Positions 17,062-25,442 of a stretch of 64,000 nt of DNA are shown here, in pieces. The notes under the pieces are model-generated. The model saw only the letters and a list, made by a program, of their open reading frames with translations. It did no database searches and had not been told where the DNA came from. Positions within the stretch are counted from its first letter, which is position 1; every line of letters begins with the position of its first letter. Location: NCBI RefSeq assembly GCF_016756595.1, contig NZ_AP023257.1, forward strand, positions 2,930,001 to 2,994,000, read 5' to 3'. The position numbers and the translations under genes are program-made. This DNA comes from Mesorhizobium sp. L-2-11 (GTDB taxonomy: Bacteria > Pseudomonadota > Alphaproteobacteria > Rhizobiales > Rhizobiaceae).

Positions 17062-18194
17062 GCGATCGCCTCAGCCTTTCGTCGATCACGCCCCGCTCGT
17101 GGCAAGGGTATGCTGCGCTTGCCCTGCTTGCCGTGGCGCTGCTTCTTTGGCCGCTTGTCGATGCCACGCCTGGTTACGGCATAGGGACTCCGGCTTTGAT
17201 TTTCTTGTTGCTGCTTCTGGCAATCGGGGCCGATCATTTTCCGCCGGCAATCGGGGTGGTGTTGCTCTTCCTTGGCGCGCATGGCGCGGCGTGGCTGCTG
17301 CTCGCCGGCATAACCGGCAATGAGGGCACCGCTCGCGCGTCGTTTTATCTGCTGCTTGCCGCGGCATGGCTTCTGGCCTGGCGCTGCGTGACGGTGCTGT
17401 CGGCGCTTCGCCCGGCCTCGCGCTTTGCGGCGACCGCTTTGCGGCTGATCATTCCGGCGATCTTCGGCGCCTGGATCCTGATCATCTGGGAGGCGGTGAC
17501 GCGCGGCGCCGGCATTCCCTTCATCCTGCTGCCGCCGCCAAGCGCCATCGGTGTGCGCATCGCCAATTCGCTGCCGGTGCTGGCCGCCGACGTGCGGCAG
17601 ACCATCTTCAAGGCGGTTCTCTTCGGCTACATCGTCGGCAGCGGCGCCGGCTTCATCGCCGCCATCGCGGCCGACCGCGTGCCGTTCCTGCGCCGCGGGC
17701 TTTTGCCGATCGGCAATATGGTGTCGGCGCTGCCGATCATCGGCGTGGCGCCGATCATGGTCATGTGGTTCGGCTTCGACTGGCAGTCGAAGGCCGCCGT
17801 CGTCATCATCATGACCTTCTTCCCGATGCTGGTGAACACCGTCGCCGGGCTTGCCGCCTCCGGCCATATGGAGCGCGACCTGATGCGCACCTATGCCTCG
17901 AGCTACTGGCAGACGCTGTTCAAGCTGCGGTTGCCGGCGGCAGCGCCCTTCATCTTCAACGCGCTGAAGATCAATTCGACGCTGGCGCTGATCGGCGCCA
18001 TCGTCGCGGAGTTCTTCGGCACGCCCGTGGTCGGCATGGGATTCCGGATTTCGACCGAAGTCGGGCGGATGAATATCGACATGGTCTGGGCCGAAATCGC
18101 AGTTGCAGCACTTGCTGGTTCGGTCTTTTATGGCGTGGTCGCTCTTCTCGAGAGAGCAGTCACGTTTTGGCATCCCTCCGTCCGTGGTGGATAG
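17058..18194 (+). CDS. ABC transporter permease with extended N-terminal membrane region
   Basis: Permease of 378 residues, about 100 longer than its partner. Residues 18-115 form several additional hydrophobic helices (YAALALLAVALLLWPLV, ALIFLLLLLAIG, IGVVLLFLGAHGAAWLLLAG, FYLLLAAAWLLAW) before the usual BPD_transp_1 core. The core includes the coupling loop DLMRTYASSYWQTLFKLRLP. It overlaps the upstream permease by ATGA and precedes the binding-protein gene by 83 bp. The N-terminal extension recurs in related thiamine-precursor or pyrimidine transporters; its role is not known. Confidence 0.88.
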   Translation: MSDRLSLSSITPRSWQGYAALALLAVALLLWPLVDATPGYGIGTPALIFLLLLLAIGADHFPPAIGVVLLFLGAHGAAWLLLAGITGNEGTARASFYLLLAAAWLLAWRCVTVLSALRPASRFAATALRLIIPAIFGAWILIIWEAVTRGAGIPFILLPPPSAIGVRIANSLPVLAADVRQTIFKAVLFGYIVGSGAGFIAAIAADRVPFLRRGLLPIGNMVSALPIIGVAPIMVMWFGFDWQSKAAVVIIMTFFPMLVNTVAGLAASGHMERDLMRTYASSYWQTLFKLRLPAAAPFIFNALKINSTLALIGAIVAEFFGTPVVGMGFRISTEVGRMNIDMVWAEIAVAALAGSVFYGVVALLERAVTFWHPSVRGG

Positions 18195-18277
18195 GGCGGT
18201 GGCGGGTTTGGCATCAGGGGTCGGTTTAAAGGTCCTGGTCCTAAAAGGGTAAACACTTAACTCCAGAGGGTAAAAGC

Positions 18278-19249
18278 ATGAAAAGACTTGTTGTTTCGAT
18301 GCTGGCCGGCGCGATGTCGCTTGCCGCGTTTCAGGCGATCGCCGCGGACAAGGTGACGCTGCAGCTGAAATGGGTCACGCAGGCCCAGTTTGCCGGCTAT
18401 TACGTCGCCAAGGACAAGGGCTTCTATGAGGCCGAGGGTCTCGACGTTGAGATCAAGCCGGGCGGTCCCGATATCGCGCCCGAGCAGGTGATCGCCGGTG
18501 GCGGCGCCGACGTCATCGTCGACTGGATGGGCGGCGCGCTGGCCGCACGCGAAAAGGGGGTGCCACTGGTCAATATCGCCCAGCCGTTCAAGAAGGCCGG
18601 CATGCAGCTGGTCTGCCCGAAGGACGGCCCGGTCAAGACCGAAGCCGACTTCAAGGGCCATACGCTCGGCGTCTGGTTCTTTGGCAACGAGTATCCGTTC
18701 TACGCCTGGATGAACAAGCTCGGCCTGAAGACCGACGGCGGCCCGGACGGCGTCACCGTGCTGAAGCAGAGTTTCGACGTGCAGCCGCTGATCCAGAAGC
18801 AGGCGGATTGTATTTCGGTCATGACCTACAACGAATACTGGCAGCTCATCGATGCCGGCTACAAGCCGGAAGAGCTGATCGTGTTCAACTACTCGGCCAT
18901 GGGCAACGACCTGCTTGAGGACGGGCTCTATGCCTTGGAGGACAAGCTCAAGGATCCGGCCTTCGAGGACAAGATGGTGCGTTTCGTGCGCGCCTCGATG
19001 AAGGGCTGGAAATACGCCGTCGACAATTCCGACGAGGCGGCCGAAATCGTCATGGACAATGGCGGCCAGGACGAGAACCACCAGAAGCGCATGATGGGCG
19101 AAGTCGCCAAGCTGATCGATAATGCCGACGGCAAGCTCGACCCGGCGACCTACGCGCGCACCGCTAAGGCGCTGCTCGACCAGAAGATCATCAGCAAGGA
19201 GCCGACCGGCGCCTACACGACCGCCATCACCGACAAGGCGATCAAATAG
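18278..19249 (+). CDS. ABC transporter substrate-binding protein, NMT1/THI5-like
   Basis: Periplasmic binding protein of 323 residues with a signal peptide (MKRLVVSMLAGAMSLAAFQA, cleavage near AIAAD). The NMT1/THI5-like fold starts at VTLQLKWVTQAQFAGYYVAK, followed by DKGFYEAEGLDVEIKPGGPD, the signature of pyrimidine-precursor binders such as ThiY and RibY. An aromatic-rich site (VWFFGNEYPFYAWM) is consistent with stacking a heterocycle. It is the last gene of the importer and is followed by a strong terminator. Together with the RutR island this supports uptake of a pyrimidine or related ring; the exact ligand is unproven. Confidence 0.88.
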   Translation: MKRLVVSMLAGAMSLAAFQAIAADKVTLQLKWVTQAQFAGYYVAKDKGFYEAEGLDVEIKPGGPDIAPEQVIAGGGADVIVDWMGGALAAREKGVPLVNIAQPFKKAGMQLVCPKDGPVKTEADFKGHTLGVWFFGNEYPFYAWMNKLGLKTDGGPDGVTVLKQSFDVQPLIQKQADCISVMTYNEYWQLIDAGYKPEELIVFNYSAMGNDLLEDGLYALEDKLKDPAFEDKMVRFVRASMKGWKYAVDNSDEAAEIVMDNGGQDENHQKRMMGEVAKLIDNADGKLDPATYARTAKALLDQKIISKEPTGAYTTAITDKAIK

Positions 19250-19291
19250 GGATAGAGGCGAACAACCGGGGCCTCTGGCGCCCCCAGTTCG

Positions 19292-19324
19292 AAAAAAAGG
19301 GGCGGGTGACCGCCCCCTTTTTTA
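19292..19324 (+). terminator. Rho-independent terminator after the ABC importer operon
   Basis: ggggcgg pairs with ccgcccc around the loop gtga, flanked by a run of A on the left and tttttt on the right. It begins about 40 bp after the binding-protein stop. Confidence 0.88.
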
Positions 19325-19425
19325 GGTTGTAAAATAGCCGTTACCGGTGGAAACATTCGCTCGTCACAACCGTTGTTGCGGGGCATCCAGCTTCAGCGGA
19401 TGTCATCGCCACAACGGAGATCTCC

Positions 19426-19875
19426 ATGCGCATGCAATCCTTCTCGCCGATGCTTTCGGCGCTCGCCGTTTCGGCTTCCTTCCTGTGCGCTTCACCGGCC
19501 TTGGCCGACCTGATGAAGATGAAGGCGACGCTCGATGGGGCCCAGCAGAATCCACCCGTCACCACGGAGGGCAAAGGCGAGGCCACTCTCGGCTTCAACA
19601 CCGAGACGAAACAGCTGACCTGGAACGTGATGTATTCAGGTCTCAGTGGACCGGCGACGGCGGGACATATTCACGGTCCGGCAGCAAAGGGTGAAAATGC
19701 CGACGTCGTCGTCCCGTTCAAGGGCGCTCCGAAAAGCCCGTTCAAGGGGGCGGCGATCCTGACCGACGCGCAGGCTGCCGACCTGATGGCCGGCAAATAC
19801 TACATCAACATCCATACGGCGGCCCACAAGGACGGCGAGATCCGCGGCCAGATCGAGAAGGCAGCGACGATGTAG
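19426..19875 (+). CDS. CHRD-domain secreted protein
   Basis: Exported protein of 149 residues: signal peptide in the first 27 ([15 protein letters not shown]), then one CHRD domain. Motifs are [35 protein letters not shown] and the closing [19 protein letters not shown], all characteristic of CHRD. The domain is named after chordin; its bacterial function is unknown, although metal or surface roles have been suggested for single-domain forms. Expected to be periplasmic or secreted. The gene stands alone between the importer terminator and a large R1 element. Confidence 0.88.
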   Translation: MRMQSFSPMLSALAVSASFLCASPALADLMKMKATLDGAQQNPPVTTEGKGEATLGFNTETKQLTWNVMYSGLSGPATAGHIHGPAAKGENADVVVPFKGAPKSPFKGAAILTDAQAADLMAGKYYINIHTAAHKDGEIRGQIEKAATM

Positions 19876-19878
19876 CGT

Positions 19879-20066
19879 AGGCCGAGTTCCTTCGCGCCCC
19901 CCTCTGTCCTGCCGGACATCTCCCCCACGAGGGGGGAGATCGGATGTCACAATCGCTTTCGCCAATTTTCAACGTCGGAGGAAAGGCAGGCCAATGAAGC
20001 TGCCGATCTCCCCCCAAGTGGGGGAGATGCCCGGCAGGGCAGAGGGGGGCGCGAAGGAACTCGGCC
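19879..20066. repeat. R1 repeat with long outer arms
   Basis: The element starts aggccgagttccttcgcgcc and ends with the reverse complement ggcgcgaaggaactcggcct at 20066. Inside are the standard R1 boxes (cctctgtcctgccggacatc, tctcccccacgaggggggag and their inverses). The 188-bp unit forms one long imperfect hairpin. It lies between the convergent CHRD and TPP-enzyme genes and could act as a bidirectional terminator. Confidence 0.85.
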
Positions 20067-20087
20067 TGACTAGCTATGCCCCTGCGC

Positions 20088-21737
20088 TCACGACCTGTCG
20101 CGTATCTGCGTCATCGTCCGGGTCGGCGTGATCGCCTCGGGGTCGAGCCTGATCTCGACGATCGCCGGCTTGCCGCTGGCGCGGGCGCGCTCGAAGGCCG
20201 GCGCGAAGTCGGCCGTCTTCTCGACGGTTTCGCCATGGCCGCCATAAGCGCGGGCGAGCGCCGCGAAGTCGGGATTCTTCAAATCCGTGGCGACGACGCG
20301 GCCCGGATATTCACGCTCCTGATGCATGCGGATGGTGCCGTAGATGCCATTGTTGACGACGACGACGATGATCGGCAGATCGTACTGCACGGCGGTGGCG
20401 AATTCCTGGCCGTTCATCAGGAAGCAGCCGTCGCCGGCAAAGGCGATCACGTCGCGCTCGGGGAACAATTCCTTGGCGGCGACCGCTGCCGGCGTGCCAT
20501 AGCCCATCGAGCCGGAGGTCGGTGCTGCCTGCGTGGCAAAGCGGCGGGAACGGTGGAAGCGGTGCACCCAGGTGGCGTAGTTGCCGGCGCCGTTGGTGAG
20601 GATCGCATCGTCGGGCAGCATTTTTTCGAGATAGTTCATGATCGGTCCCATCTGGACGGCGCCGGGACCGCTTTCAGGCGGTGTCGACCAGTCGAGATAG
20701 GCGGCGTGCAGCTTGGGTGTTTCATCCGCCCAGACCGGCGTGGCGGCCGGCTTGCGCCCGGCAAAGGCTTCGACGAAGGCGGACGGCGAGGCGTTGATCG
20801 CCAGCGTCGGCCGGTAGACACGGCCGAGCTCGCCGGCGTCGGCATGGACATGGACCAGCGACTGGTCGGGGTAGGGGCTCTTGAGCAGCGTGTAGTCGGA
20901 GGACGGCATCTCGCCCATGCGGCCGCCGATCAGCAGCACGAGGTCGGCCTGCTTGATGGCGGTCGCCAGCTTCGGGTTGATGCCGATGCCGACATCGCCG
21001 GCATAGTTGGGGTGGAGATGATCGAACAGCATCTGGCGGCGGAAGGAGCAGCCGACCGGCAGCGACCAGGCTTCGGCGATCGTCCGCATCCGCGCGACGG
21101 CCGCCGCATCCCAGCGCGTGCCGCCGAGAATGACAAAGGGGCGTTTTGCTTTGCCGAGCAATGTTTCCAGCGCGTCGAGCTCGGCCTCGCCCGGCCGGGT
21201 TTCGACCGGCGTATAGGGCAGGGCTGCTGGTGCCTCGGCAAGGCTGGTCAGCATGTCTTCCGGCAGCGAGATGACCACCGGGCCGGGACGGCCGGACGTC
21301 GCCACCGCGAAGGCGCGGGTGACGAATTCGGGAATGCGCGCGGCGTCGTCGATCTCGACCACCCATTTGGCGATGTCGTCGAAGAACCTGACATAGTCGA
21401 CCTCTTGAAAAGCCTCGCGATGCTTGGCGTGGCTGGCGACCTGGCCGATGAACAGGATGACGGGCACCGAATCCTGCATGGCGATGTGGATGCCGGCCGA
21501 GGCGTTGGTGGCGCCGGGGCCGCGGGTGACGAAGCAGATGCCTGGCTTGCCGGTCAGCCGGCCATGGCAATCGGCCATCATCGCGGCGCCGCCTTCCTGG
21601 CGGCAGACGATGGTGCGGATCGGCGAATCGTGCAGCGCGTCGAGCACCGCAAGGTAGGACTCGCCGGGCACGCAATAGATACGATCCGTTCCGTTGGCTT
21701 CGAGTGCTTCGACGATCAGTTGTCCGCCGGTCTTCAT
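20088..21737 (-). CDS. Thiamine-pyrophosphate-dependent enzyme, acetolactate synthase large-subunit-like
   Basis: ThDP enzyme of 549 residues with the three domains in order. The N-terminal pyrimidine-binding domain carries the catalytic Glu ([13 protein letters not shown], about residue 48). The central domain runs about 190-330. The C-terminal domain has the diphosphate/Mg motif [12 protein letters not shown] through VVVVNN (about 440-465). No regulatory-subunit gene is adjacent, so it is unlikely to be the biosynthetic IlvB. Such paralogs act as decarboxylases or ligases on 2-oxo acids of unknown identity. Its start overlaps the CoA-transferase stop by 4 bp, so both belong to one operon and perhaps one catabolic route. 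Confidence 0.85.
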   Translation of the reverse strand: MKTGGQLIVEALEANGTDRIYCVPGESYLAVLDALHDSPIRTIVCRQEGGAAMMADCHGRLTGKPGICFVTRGPGATNASAGIHIAMQDSVPVILFIGQVASHAKHREAFQEVDYVRFFDDIAKWVVEIDDAARIPEFVTRAFAVATSGRPGPVVISLPEDMLTSLAEAPAALPYTPVETRPGEAELDALETLLGKAKRPFVILGGTRWDAAAVARMRTIAEAWSLPVGCSFRRQMLFDHLHPNYAGDVGIGINPKLATAIKQADLVLLIGGRMGEMPSSDYTLLKSPYPDQSLVHVHADAGELGRVYRPTLAINASPSAFVEAFAGRKPAATPVWADETPKLHAAYLDWSTPPESGPGAVQMGPIMNYLEKMLPDDAILTNGAGNYATWVHRFHRSRRFATQAAPTSGSMGYGTPAAVAAKELFPERDVIAFAGDGCFLMNGQEFATAVQYDLPIIVVVVNNGIYGTIRMHQEREYPGRVVATDLKNPDFAALARAYGGHGETVEKTADFAPAFERARASGKPAIVEIRLDPEAITPTRTMTQIRDRS

Positions 21738-22909
21738 TTTCCTGACCTCTCCAGTTCGGCAAGGATTTCTTCGGTGTGTTCGCCGAGACGCGGCGAGGGC
21801 CGCTCATAGACCAACGGCGTGGCCGACATGACCATCGGCGCGCGCACCGAGGGCAACAGATTGCCGTGGCCGTCGTCGAGGTCGAGCCGCATGCCGCGCG
21901 CGATGGTCTGCGGGTCGGCGAACATCTCGCCGATCGTGTTGATCGGGCTGGCAGGCACGCCTGCCGCCTCCAGCCTGGCCAGCAGCGGATCGCGATCGAA
22001 GGTTTTCAGCGCCTCGATTATATGCTCGCGCAGTGTCGCCCGGTTGGCGACCCGGGCGGGATTGGTGGCAAAATCGGGGTCGGATGGCAGGTCGTCCAAT
22101 CCGACGGCGGCGCAGAATTTGGCGAACTGGCCGTCATTGCCGATGGCCAGGATGATGTGGCCGTCCCTGACCGGCACCACTTCGTAGGGCGCGATGTTCA
22201 TATGCGCGTTGCCCATCTGCACCGGCGATTTTCCCGAGACCAGATAATTGAGGTTCTGGTTGCCGAGCGCCGAGATCTGGCTGTCGTAGAGCGCCACGTC
22301 GATATGCTGGCCTTCGCCGGTCTTTTCGGCATGGCGAAGTGCGGCCTGGATGGCGATTACCGAATAGAGGCCGGTGAAAATGTCCGATATGGCGACACCG
22401 GCCTTTTGCGGCTCGCGGCCAGCCTCGCCGGTGATCGACATCATGCCGGCCATCCCCTGGATGATGAAGTCATAGCCGGCGCGCGGTGCATAGGGCCCGT
22501 CCTGGCCGAAGCCGGTGATCGAGCAATAAATCAGCCGCGGGTTGATTTCCCTGAGGCTCTCATAGTCGAGGCGGTATTTCTTCAGCCCGCCGAGCTTGAA
22601 GTTCTCGATCAGCACGTCCGATGTCGCGGCCAGCCGGCGCACTGTCGCTGCGCCCTCGGGCGTCGAGAAATCGATGGCGATGGAGCGCTTGCCGCGATTG
22701 CAGGAATGGTAATAGGCGGCCGAAAGGTTTTCGCCGTCATGGCTCATGACGAAGGGCGGACCCCATTTGCGGGTATCGTCGCCGCCATCCGGGCTCTCGA
22801 CCTTGATGACGTCGGCGCCGAGATCGGCAAGCAATTGCCCCGCCCACGGCCCGGCCAGGATGCGGGCGAGCTCGATTACGCGGATGCCTTTCAGTGGAGG
22901 CTCGGTCAT
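21734..22909 (-). CDS. CaiB/BaiF family (class III) CoA-transferase
   Basis: Class III CoA-transferase of 391 residues, transferring CoA between carboxylic acids. Typical elements are the N-terminal GIRVIELARILAGPWAGQLL, DLGADVIKVESPDGGDDTRK, the nucleotide-binding CNRGKRSIAIDF and the Asp-containing segment around residues 165-175 expected to carry the catalytic Asp (SITGFGQDGPYAPRAGYD region). First gene of a two-gene minus-strand operon with the TPP enzyme. The pair recalls formyl-CoA:oxalate transferase plus oxalyl-CoA decarboxylase, but neither protein has the specific signatures of those enzymes. Substrate unknown. Confidence 0.88.
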   Translation of the reverse strand: MTEPPLKGIRVIELARILAGPWAGQLLADLGADVIKVESPDGGDDTRKWGPPFVMSHDGENLSAAYYHSCNRGKRSIAIDFSTPEGAATVRRLAATSDVLIENFKLGGLKKYRLDYESLREINPRLIYCSITGFGQDGPYAPRAGYDFIIQGMAGMMSITGEAGREPQKAGVAISDIFTGLYSVIAIQAALRHAEKTGEGQHIDVALYDSQISALGNQNLNYLVSGKSPVQMGNAHMNIAPYEVVPVRDGHIILAIGNDGQFAKFCAAVGLDDLPSDPDFATNPARVANRATLREHIIEALKTFDRDPLLARLEAAGVPASPINTIGEMFADPQTIARGMRLDLDDGHGNLLPSVRAPMVMSATPLVYERPSPRLGEHTEEILAELERSGK

Positions 22910-22950
22910 GGATCACCGTGATTGATCGGAAACGCAGGCTCTAGTTTTTT

Positions 22951-23000
22951 ATGCATGTCGTTATCCCAAAACCGCTGCGCACTTTTGGGCAACATGCACT
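22951..23000. repeat. R2 intergenic repeat
   Basis: The copy begins atgcatgtcgttatcccaaa, continues accgctgcgcacttttgggc and ends aacatgca. It has the same architecture as the copies at 8093 and 45178, with a shorter centre. Sits between the CoA-transferase start and the hydrolase stop. Confidence 0.78.
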
Positions 23001-23064
23001 ATCAATCCCGCGTGCCGAAGTCACGGCTCTTGCAATGGGCCAAACCCGATCAGGCCAATCTCCA

Positions 23065-24000
23065 TCAGGCTTGTTTCAGCACGCTGTCGGCCCATGCGGC
23101 GAAATCGTCCATGATGATATTTCGATTCACCTCGTTCAGGCTTTCGTGGCGGGTCTCGGCGTAAACCTTTGAAACGAGATTCGAAAAGCCCATCCTGTGC
23201 AGGCGCCCAGCGAGCTGCCTGACCGCCTTGCCGCCGTCGGTGGCGGGATCCTTTTCGCCGCCGACCAGGCAGATCGGCAGGGTCTTGCGGACGCCGGAAA
23301 ATTTGGCGTCGTCGGCGCCGTCGAAGACGAAGCCGAACAGGTCGCGCCACATCGACACCGAGGCATCCCAGCCGCACAGCGGATCGGCGATGTATTTGTC
23401 GACTTCGGCTGCGTCGCGCGACAGCCAGTCGAACGGCGTGCGGTGATCGGGGACGGCTTTGCCCCAGGCCTGGAAGGTCAGTTTCGGCAGCAGGCGCGAC
23501 GGCATGTCGGAGCCGAGCCGGAATTTTTCCCAGGCCAGGAAGATTTGCGCGGCACGGCTGGCGAGCCCGGCGGAAAAATTGGCGTTCCAGATGGCGGCGG
23601 CGTGCAGCCGGTTCGAATGATGAAGCATGAAATTCAGCGCGACGAGGCCGCCCATGGAATGGCCGAAGACGATGACCGGCAGGCCGGGATGGTCGCCGGC
23701 GATCAGGTCGTGCACGGCGGCGACATCGGCGATGACCTTGGCGCCGCCATCCACTTTGGCGAATGTGCCGAGCGGAGCGTCTGGCGCCCTGGTTGCGCCA
23801 TGGCCGCGATGGTCATGGGCATAGACATGGTAGCCGCACTCGCCCAGAAAGGTAGCGAAGCGGACATAGCGCGCCGCGTGTTCGGCCAGTCCGTGATTGA
23901 TCTGGACGACCGCGCGTGCGCGGCCCTCGGCGCGTTTCACGTAAAGGTTGAGCGCCGCGCCGGTCGGCGATCGCAGCACACGCTGCTGGCTGAATGACAT
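23065..24000 (-). CDS. Alpha/beta hydrolase, lysophospholipase/monoacylglycerol-lipase-like
   Basis: Serine hydrolase of 311 residues of the Hydrolase_4 (monoacylglycerol lipase) type. It shows the early INHGLAEHAARY oxyanion motif, DHRGHG, nucleophile GHSMGG (near residue 118), acid VGGEKDPAT and the catalytic His in ETRHESLNEVNR. No signal peptide, so probably cytoplasmic or membrane-associated. Expected to cleave acyl-glycerols or lysophospholipids; the natural substrate is not shown. Monocistronic, divergent from the ribonuclease T2 gene. Confidence 0.88.
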   Translation of the reverse strand: MSFSQQRVLRSPTGAALNLYVKRAEGRARAVVQINHGLAEHAARYVRFATFLGECGYHVYAHDHRGHGATRAPDAPLGTFAKVDGGAKVIADVAAVHDLIAGDHPGLPVIVFGHSMGGLVALNFMLHHSNRLHAAAIWNANFSAGLASRAAQIFLAWEKFRLGSDMPSRLLPKLTFQAWGKAVPDHRTPFDWLSRDAAEVDKYIADPLCGWDASVSMWRDLFGFVFDGADDAKFSGVRKTLPICLVGGEKDPATDGGKAVRQLAGRLHRMGFSNLVSKVYAETRHESLNEVNRNIIMDDFAAWADSVLKQA

Positions 24001-24200
24001 TGTCGATTCGTCTCCAACGCGTCTTTAGCGCCTGCGAACGTTTGTGTGCGCTGACGCCGGTTTTGCGTCAATCCGTTGGCGGTGTTTGGCAGCGCTGTTC
24101 TTGCGTCGCAACGCGGGTATCGCAATTCTGACATCGAGAATTTGCTACCGAGAGAGGGCGGCAGTCTGCTGCCACGGCATTTTTCAACCGGAGAGTACCT

Positions 24201-25226
24201 ATGCGTACGCTGACAGGTCTTGTTTTCGGATTGGCGCTCATCGCCGTGTCGCTGACGGGTGCTGCGCGGGCCGAGGTCAAGATGAGTGGCTCCTTCGTCG
24301 CCGACGCCACCTGTCCAGCGACGCAGGCCATCAAGGGCGGCAAGAACCCCGGCAATATCGCGACCGACGCGGGACAGAGCTATGAGCTTCTGGCTGGCAA
24401 CAAGGATGCTCCCACGCATTATCTGATCCGCGTGCCCGGCGCCGATCCGGAGCGCCGCTGGGTGAAGGTCGATTGCGGCCATGTTTTGGGTGGCGGCGCG
24501 TCCGGGGAATCGGCAGCGCCGGGGCCGGCCGACCGGAAGAAGCCTGCTGCGCCGGCTTCGGGAAAGCCCGAATATGTCCTCGCGCTGAGCTGGCAGCCGG
24601 CGTTTTGCGAAACCAGGCCGGGCAAGACCGAATGCAAGGCGCAGACCGCGGCCAGTTTCGAGGCGACGCATTTCACCTTGCATGGGCTGTGGCCGCAGCC
24701 GAACGGAAACTTCTATTGCCAGGTGGCAGCGGCCGACAAGGCGAACGACAATCCGGCGCGCTGGCAGGACCTGCCGCCGGTCGAGCTCGAGCCGAACACG
24801 CGGTCGGAGCTCGATCAAGTGATGCCAGGCACCGCATCCGCCCTCGACAGGCATGAGTGGATCAAGCATGGCACCTGTTACGGCAAGAGCCAGCAGGCGT
24901 ATTTTTCCGATGCGCTGAACTTGACGCGCGCGGTGAACGCTTCACCAGTGCGCAATGTTTTCACGCAAAGCATTGGTCAGGAGCTGACGTCGGACCAGAT
25001 CCGCAGCGCCTTCGACCGTGCCTTCGGTCCCGGCGCCGGCAAGCGGGTTCGCGTCTCCTGCGTGAACGATCCTTCGAGCGGCAGGCGGCTGATCGGCGAA
25101 CTGACGCTCGGCCTGACCGGCCCGATCGGCCCGAACGCTTCGCTCAGTGAGCTGTTGCTGGCCTCAGTGCCGACGAACAATGCCGGCTGTCCGAAAGGCA
25201 TCGTCGATCCGATCGCATTCCAGTGA
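24201..25226 (+). CDS. Secreted ribonuclease T2 family protein
   Basis: RNase T2 enzyme of 341 residues that cleaves RNA through 2',3'-cyclic intermediates, probably in the periplasm or outside the cell. A signal peptide covers residues 1-24 (ending TGAARA). An N-terminal region (25-105) ends in a Pro/Ala-rich linker. The catalytic domain starts near 124. CAS I is FTLHGLWPQ (His161) and CAS II is HEWIKHGTC (His218, Glu219, Lys222, His223), so all catalytic residues are present. The extra N-terminal segment with its two Cys residues is common in alphaproteobacterial members. The ATG at 24201 follows ccggagag. Likely salvages nucleotides from RNA. Confidence 0.92.
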   Translation: MRTLTGLVFGLALIAVSLTGAARAEVKMSGSFVADATCPATQAIKGGKNPGNIATDAGQSYELLAGNKDAPTHYLIRVPGADPERRWVKVDCGHVLGGGASGESAAPGPADRKKPAAPASGKPEYVLALSWQPAFCETRPGKTECKAQTAASFEATHFTLHGLWPQPNGNFYCQVAAADKANDNPARWQDLPPVELEPNTRSELDQVMPGTASALDRHEWIKHGTCYGKSQQAYFSDALNLTRAVNASPVRNVFTQSIGQELTSDQIRSAFDRAFGPGAGKRVRVSCVNDPSSGRRLIGELTLGLTGPIGPNASLSELLLASVPTNNAGCPKGIVDPIAFQ

Positions 25227-25442
25227 CACGCCGAGCCGGCGGGAGCTTATGCGCCAGCGTACCCGAAAGTACGCTCCGCTCCGGTTCTCGCAATCCACCA
25301 TTCTCGGCGCGGTAGCGCCCGTCTCGGCCCGAAGGCCGGTTCGAAATGCCAAAACAGTTTGCCGTTCGGCGCGCCATCGCCTACATAGCGCGCAACTTCC
25401 ATTCAATCCGACATTCCAGTCGACTTTTCAGGGAAAGCGCGC

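Noticed and set aside
20076..21809. Open frame of 577 codons on the plus strand opposite the TPP enzyme
   Set aside because: Antisense shadow with low-complexity Arg/Gly/His content; the TPP enzyme on the minus strand is fully motif-supported.
21734..22909. Formyl-CoA:oxalate CoA-transferase paired with oxalyl-CoA decarboxylase
   Set aside because: The TPP partner has acetolactate-synthase-like features and lacks the oxalyl-CoA decarboxylase N-terminal pattern, so the specific names are not justified.
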